Source of the DNA: Streptomyces violaceoruber
GTDB lineage: Bacteria > Actinomycetota > Actinomycetes > Streptomycetales > Streptomycetaceae
Assembly: GCA_000720805.1 (NCBI GenBank)
Contig: JODI01000140.1
Coordinates: 1-24,067 of the forward strand
DNA length: 24,067 bases
Reading direction: 5' to 3'
A program made the position numbers and the translations under genes. Below are positions 21,413 to 24,067 of this stretch, one piece after another; position 1 is the first letter of the stretch; the number at the start of each line of letters is the position of its first letter. The notes below the pieces were generated by a model that searched no databases, was not told where the DNA came from, and saw nothing but the letters and a program-made list of their open reading frames with translations.

Positions 21413-23521
21413 ATGCGGTGGTTGGTGGGATGGAGCAGCACCGCCACGGTGGCCGCCGAGATCGGTTCCGCCGGCGCGGTCGGGCACGACGGCGAGACCC
21501 TGCACCCGGTGGGCTCCCATCTGCTGTGGGGCGACCCCGATCCGCTGTGGGCGGTCGGCGACTGGCGTCCGGACGAGGTACGGGTGGTCAAGGCCGACGA
21601 GCGCACCCGGATCGCCGTCCTCGGCATCTGCGGAGCGACCGACGAACAACTGCGGGTCGGACTGTTCGCCGCGCGCGGCGGGGCACTTCGGCACCTGACG
21701 GCCTGGTCGGGCAGCTACACCGCCGTCGTCCAGGTGGGCCGCCGCATCACCGTCTGCGGTGATCTCGCGGGCGCCCGCCCGGTGTTCTACACCCCCTGGG
21801 CCGGCGGCACCGCGTACGCCACGGCCGCCCTGCCCCTCGCCGACCTCATCGAGGCCAACCTCGACTACGGCCACCTCGCCGCCCTCCTCGCCGCCCCCGA
21901 CGTACCGGCCGCCCTGCACGACTCCACCCCGTACGACGGCGTACGGCGCATTCCGCCGGGGCACGCGCTGATCCTGCGCACCGGGGCGCGCGAGATCGCC
22001 GGGTACGAGCAGGTCGCCTCCCTCGCCGTCGCGGCCCCCTCCGCCGACCCGGACAGAGCGGTCGACGCCGTACGGGACGCGCTGGTGGAGGCGGTGCGCG
22101 CCCGGCTGTCCGCACCCCGGCACGTTCCCGGCGCCGACATAGACCCCGGACCGGTCCCCGGCATGGGACCCGCGGAACGGCGTGCCGCGCGCGGGATGCC
22201 GGTTCCGGGCATCGGCGCGGACCTCTCCGGCGGCCCGGCTTCCGGAACCCTCGCGCTGCTCGCCGCCGGCCTGCCCGGCATGCCGGGCACCGTGCTGGGA
22301 CACGGCACGGGCGCCGGGGAGCGGCTGCTCGCGGTCACCTTCAACGACCTGGCCGTCGGCGGCCGGGAGGCCGAACTGGAGCGGGCGGGCACCCTCGCGG
22401 CCAACCCGCGGCTGCACCACGTGGTGGTGACCGGCGGCGAGGAGACCCTGCCGTACGCCGAACTGGACGGCCCGCTCACCGACGAGCCCGCCCCCAGTCT
22501 GGTGACGGCCGCCCGTCACCGCGCCCGGCTCGCGGCCGGCAGCGCGGACCACTTCACCGGCTACGGCGCCCGCCAGGTCCTGGACGCCCACCCGGCCCGC
22601 CTCGCCGACCTGCTGATGGACCGCAAACGCCGCCATCTGGTCCGTCCGGTCGCGGCGCTCGCCAAGGCGGACGGCTCGGTCCTGGTCCCCGCGCGCGTGT
22701 ACGGCGCGGCCCGCCGCCTCGCCCGTACGCCCTACCGCTCCGGCCTGGAGAGCCTCGCCGACCGCCTCATGCGCCGCCGCTTCGACGAACCCGGAGGTGC
22801 CGTGGGGGCGTCCCTGGCCGCGCTCACCTGGGCCAGACCGGGTCCCGCGGCGCGCTGGCTGACGGGTGAGGCGCTGGCTGAAGTATCGGTTCGCCTGCAA
22901 GGGGCCACCCAACGCTCAGGAGTCGGCCCCGGGCAGCGACCGGGCGACTTCCGCGCGCGGGCGGCACTCGCACGGAGCGCGGCTGACCTGCGGATCCTGG
23001 AGCAGGCGGCCGAGGTCCGCTTCCAGCGCCTGCACGCCCCGTTCCTCGACAACCAGGTCGTCCGCGCCTGCCGCGCCCTCCCGGAGGCGCTGCGGGTCCA
23101 GCCCGGAGCCCGGGCGGCCATCCTGCGTACGGTCCTGGAGGGCGCCGGCGTCGCCGACCTCCCGCCCGGCTGGGGCGCCCCGTCCCACGCCCCGTCGGCC
23201 GCCGCCGCCCGCACCGGCCTGCGGGTGGCCGCGGACTCCTTGATGGCCCTCTTCGGCACGCCGCTGCTGGCCCAGGCCGGCCTGGTGGAGGCCCGTGTGG
23301 TGCGCAAGGCGCTGCGCGCGGCTGCCGAGGGCGAGCCGCTGCCCCTGGACGGCCTGGCGGACCTGGTCTCCCTGGAGTTGTGGCTCGGCCGGCTCATCGC
23401 CCGCCGGGGCACCTGCTGGACGGGAACGCCCGCACGCACGCGTGCCGTCCCGGCGGGGATCACTCCGCAGCGAGGCGCCCTCGGGGCCGGTGCCTCCGGC
23501 GGCGGCACGGCGCTCGCGTAG
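21413..23521 (+). CDS. Asparagine-synthase-like protein with lost catalytic motifs
   Basis: The start is ATG 21413 with GGAGG at 21403-21407. The 702-residue protein has an AsnB-like two-domain layout: a glutaminase-fold N-domain (LTAWSGSYTAVVQVGRRITVCGDLAGARPVFYT) and a synthetase-fold C-domain ending in DLVSLELWLGRLIARRG. Three motifs are altered. The start is MRW instead of MC, so the glutaminase Cys is missing. The pyrophosphatase loop SGGxDS reads SGG-PAS (272-277). The G-D/E-G-x-D-E region reads GSADHFTGYG (Asp 379). A conserved FLDNQVVRACRALP block is retained. It resembles lasso-cyclase/beta-lactam-synthetase relatives that lost glutaminase activity, but no precursor or partner genes are near. 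A structural or signalling role in development is possible, given the regulator next to it; this is inference. Confidence 0.85.
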   Translation: MRWLVGWSSTATVAAEIGSAGAVGHDGETLHPVGSHLLWGDPDPLWAVGDWRPDEVRVVKADERTRIAVLGICGATDEQLRVGLFAARGGALRHLTAWSGSYTAVVQVGRRITVCGDLAGARPVFYTPWAGGTAYATAALPLADLIEANLDYGHLAALLAAPDVPAALHDSTPYDGVRRIPPGHALILRTGAREIAGYEQVASLAVAAPSADPDRAVDAVRDALVEAVRARLSAPRHVPGADIDPGPVPGMGPAERRAARGMPVPGIGADLSGGPASGTLALLAAGLPGMPGTVLGHGTGAGERLLAVTFNDLAVGGREAELERAGTLAANPRLHHVVVTGGEETLPYAELDGPLTDEPAPSLVTAARHRARLAAGSADHFTGYGARQVLDAHPARLADLLMDRKRRHLVRPVAALAKADGSVLVPARVYGAARRLARTPYRSGLESLADRLMRRRFDEPGGAVGASLAALTWARPGPAARWLTGEALAEVSVRLQGATQRSGVGPGQRPGDFRARAALARSAADLRILEQAAEVRFQRLHAPFLDNQVVRACRALPEALRVQPGARAAILRTVLEGAGVADLPPGWGAPSHAPSAAAARTGLRVAADSLMALFGTPLLAQAGLVEARVVRKALRAAAEGEPLPLDGLADLVSLELWLGRLIARRGTCWTGTPARTRAVPAGITPQRGALGAGASGGGTALA

Positions 23522-23537
23522 CCACCAGGCGGAGCCC

Positions 23538-23550
23538 GGCCGATCCGGCC
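23538..23550. terminator. Short hairpin between convergent genes
   Basis: GGCCG-ATC-CGGCC lies in the 30-nt gap between the asparagine-synthase-like gene and the minus-strand gene. It is a weak but well-placed candidate for ending both transcripts. Confidence 0.4.
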
Positions 23551-23551
23551 T

Positions 23552-24067
23552 TCATGAGCAGGTGAACTTCGACTCCGCCCAGTCCGCCGGCGCCAGGCCG
23601 TCGACGGGTCCGTAGGGCTCCACCACCAGGCGTACGGTCTTGCGCCCGGCCAGGTTCACATGCACCGGCACCGCCGCCTCCCTGCCCCTGACCAGCCCGG
23701 AGCTCCACAGCCGGACTCCGTCGGCGTAGACGGAGAAGGAGACCTTGCCGACCCCCGCGAACATGTCGTCCACGCCGACCTGGGCGTCGTAGCCGCTGCA
23801 CTCGCGGTTGAGGTCGATGGTGACGGAGGAGCGGCCGTGCACGGTCACTCCGCGCGCGTACCGCCGGTCCGCGATCGACATGCCGTAGCGCTGCCACACC
23901 CAGCTGCTCTCGCCGATCCGCATCTCGGGCGCGGTGCCGTCGCCGGTGACGTCGTACGACAGCTCGCTCCACTGGTAGACGGCCGGCGAGCGACGCGGCG
24001 GCGGAGGAGGGGCGGGGGCGGGTGTCGGGGGCGGCTTCGGGGTTGTCCGGGTCGGGGTCGTCGGGGT
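23552..24067 (-). CDS. C-terminal part of a probable surface protein with NPCBM-like domain, 5' end outside window
   Basis: The frame stays open to the window edge, so the 172 visible residues are the C-terminus. They begin with a Pro/Thr-rich linker (TPTTPTRTTPKPPPTPAP type), usual after a signal peptide or membrane anchor. A beta-rich domain follows: VYQWSELSYDVTGDG, then GVTVHGRSSVTIDLNREC, YDAQVGVDD, VSFSVYADGVRLW and KTVRLVVEPYG. This order fits an NPCBM/NEW2 carbohydrate-binding module. Two Cys (in NREC and at the end, FTCS) could form a disulfide, consistent with export. The N-terminal part and so the full role are not visible. Confidence 0.75.
   Translation of the reverse strand, partial: TPTTPTRTTPKPPPTPAPAPPPPPRRSPAVYQWSELSYDVTGDGTAPEMRIGESSWVWQRYGMSIADRRYARGVTVHGRSSVTIDLNRECSGYDAQVGVDDMFAGVGKVSFSVYADGVRLWSSGLVRGREAAVPVHVNLAGRKTVRLVVEPYGPVDGLAPADWAESKFTCS

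Noticed and set aside
21413..23521. Lasso-peptide or beta-lactam gene cluster
   Set aside because: No precursor peptide, leader peptidase or RRE gene is nearby and the catalytic motifs are altered.

Overview
The window reads as actinobacterial, almost certainly a Streptomyces chromosome. It is very GC-rich with strong third-position G/C bias and many GTG starts. Several genes appear to be transcribed from a -10 box placed 6-9 nt before the start codon. It also carries families typical of that genus: a T7SS-type RHS toxin, a GAF/SpoIIE phosphatase, an RsbT-like ATPase, a c-di-AMP riboswitch in front of an M23 peptidase, and PrsW. The order M23 peptidase, aldo/keto reductase, PrsW, trmB, FAD oxidase, XRE/TPR regulator, asparagine-synthase-like gene matches, from memory, a conserved core segment of Streptomyces chromosomes.

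Left part (1-6077). The 3' end of a large RHS/YD-repeat polymorphic toxin ends in a papain-like (Tox-PL type) tip. It overlaps by one base an immunity gene made of two fused copies of an Imm35/YrhB-like domain. Toxin tip and immunity gene are visibly less GC-rich than the RHS shell. After a two-way terminator come a minimal GntR regulator and, divergent from it, two small overlapping genes of unknown function. Two dyads lie between the divergent starts.

Middle part (6369-12868). A MarR regulator is divergent from a GAF-SpoIIE phosphatase, which is followed by an RsbT-like ATPase and an unpaired NarL-type histidine kinase. Next is a compact riboflavin-type module: GTP cyclohydrolase II (ribA), a second MarR regulator, and a divergent reductase-deaminase whose domains are in the reverse order to RibD. 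Three near-identical 18-bp dyads lie on the promoters of this module, which predicts a MarR regulon. An initiator tRNA gene follows.

Right part (12869-24067). A c-di-AMP (ydaO-type) riboswitch precedes a secreted, coiled-coil M23 peptidase. Then come an aldo/keto reductase, a convergent trmB-prsW pair, an L-2-hydroxyglutarate oxidase-like flavoenzyme, and an XRE/TPR regulator that may be sporulation-related. A divergent asparagine-synthase-like protein has lost its key catalytic motifs. The window ends in the C-terminal part of a probable cell-surface NPCBM-like protein.

The strongest candidate for an undescribed system is the MarR / GCH II / reverse-order reductase-deaminase module with its three matched operators. 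Next are the duplicated immunity gene and the motif-poor asparagine-synthase homologue. No CRISPR array, transposase, integrase or insertion sequence was seen.
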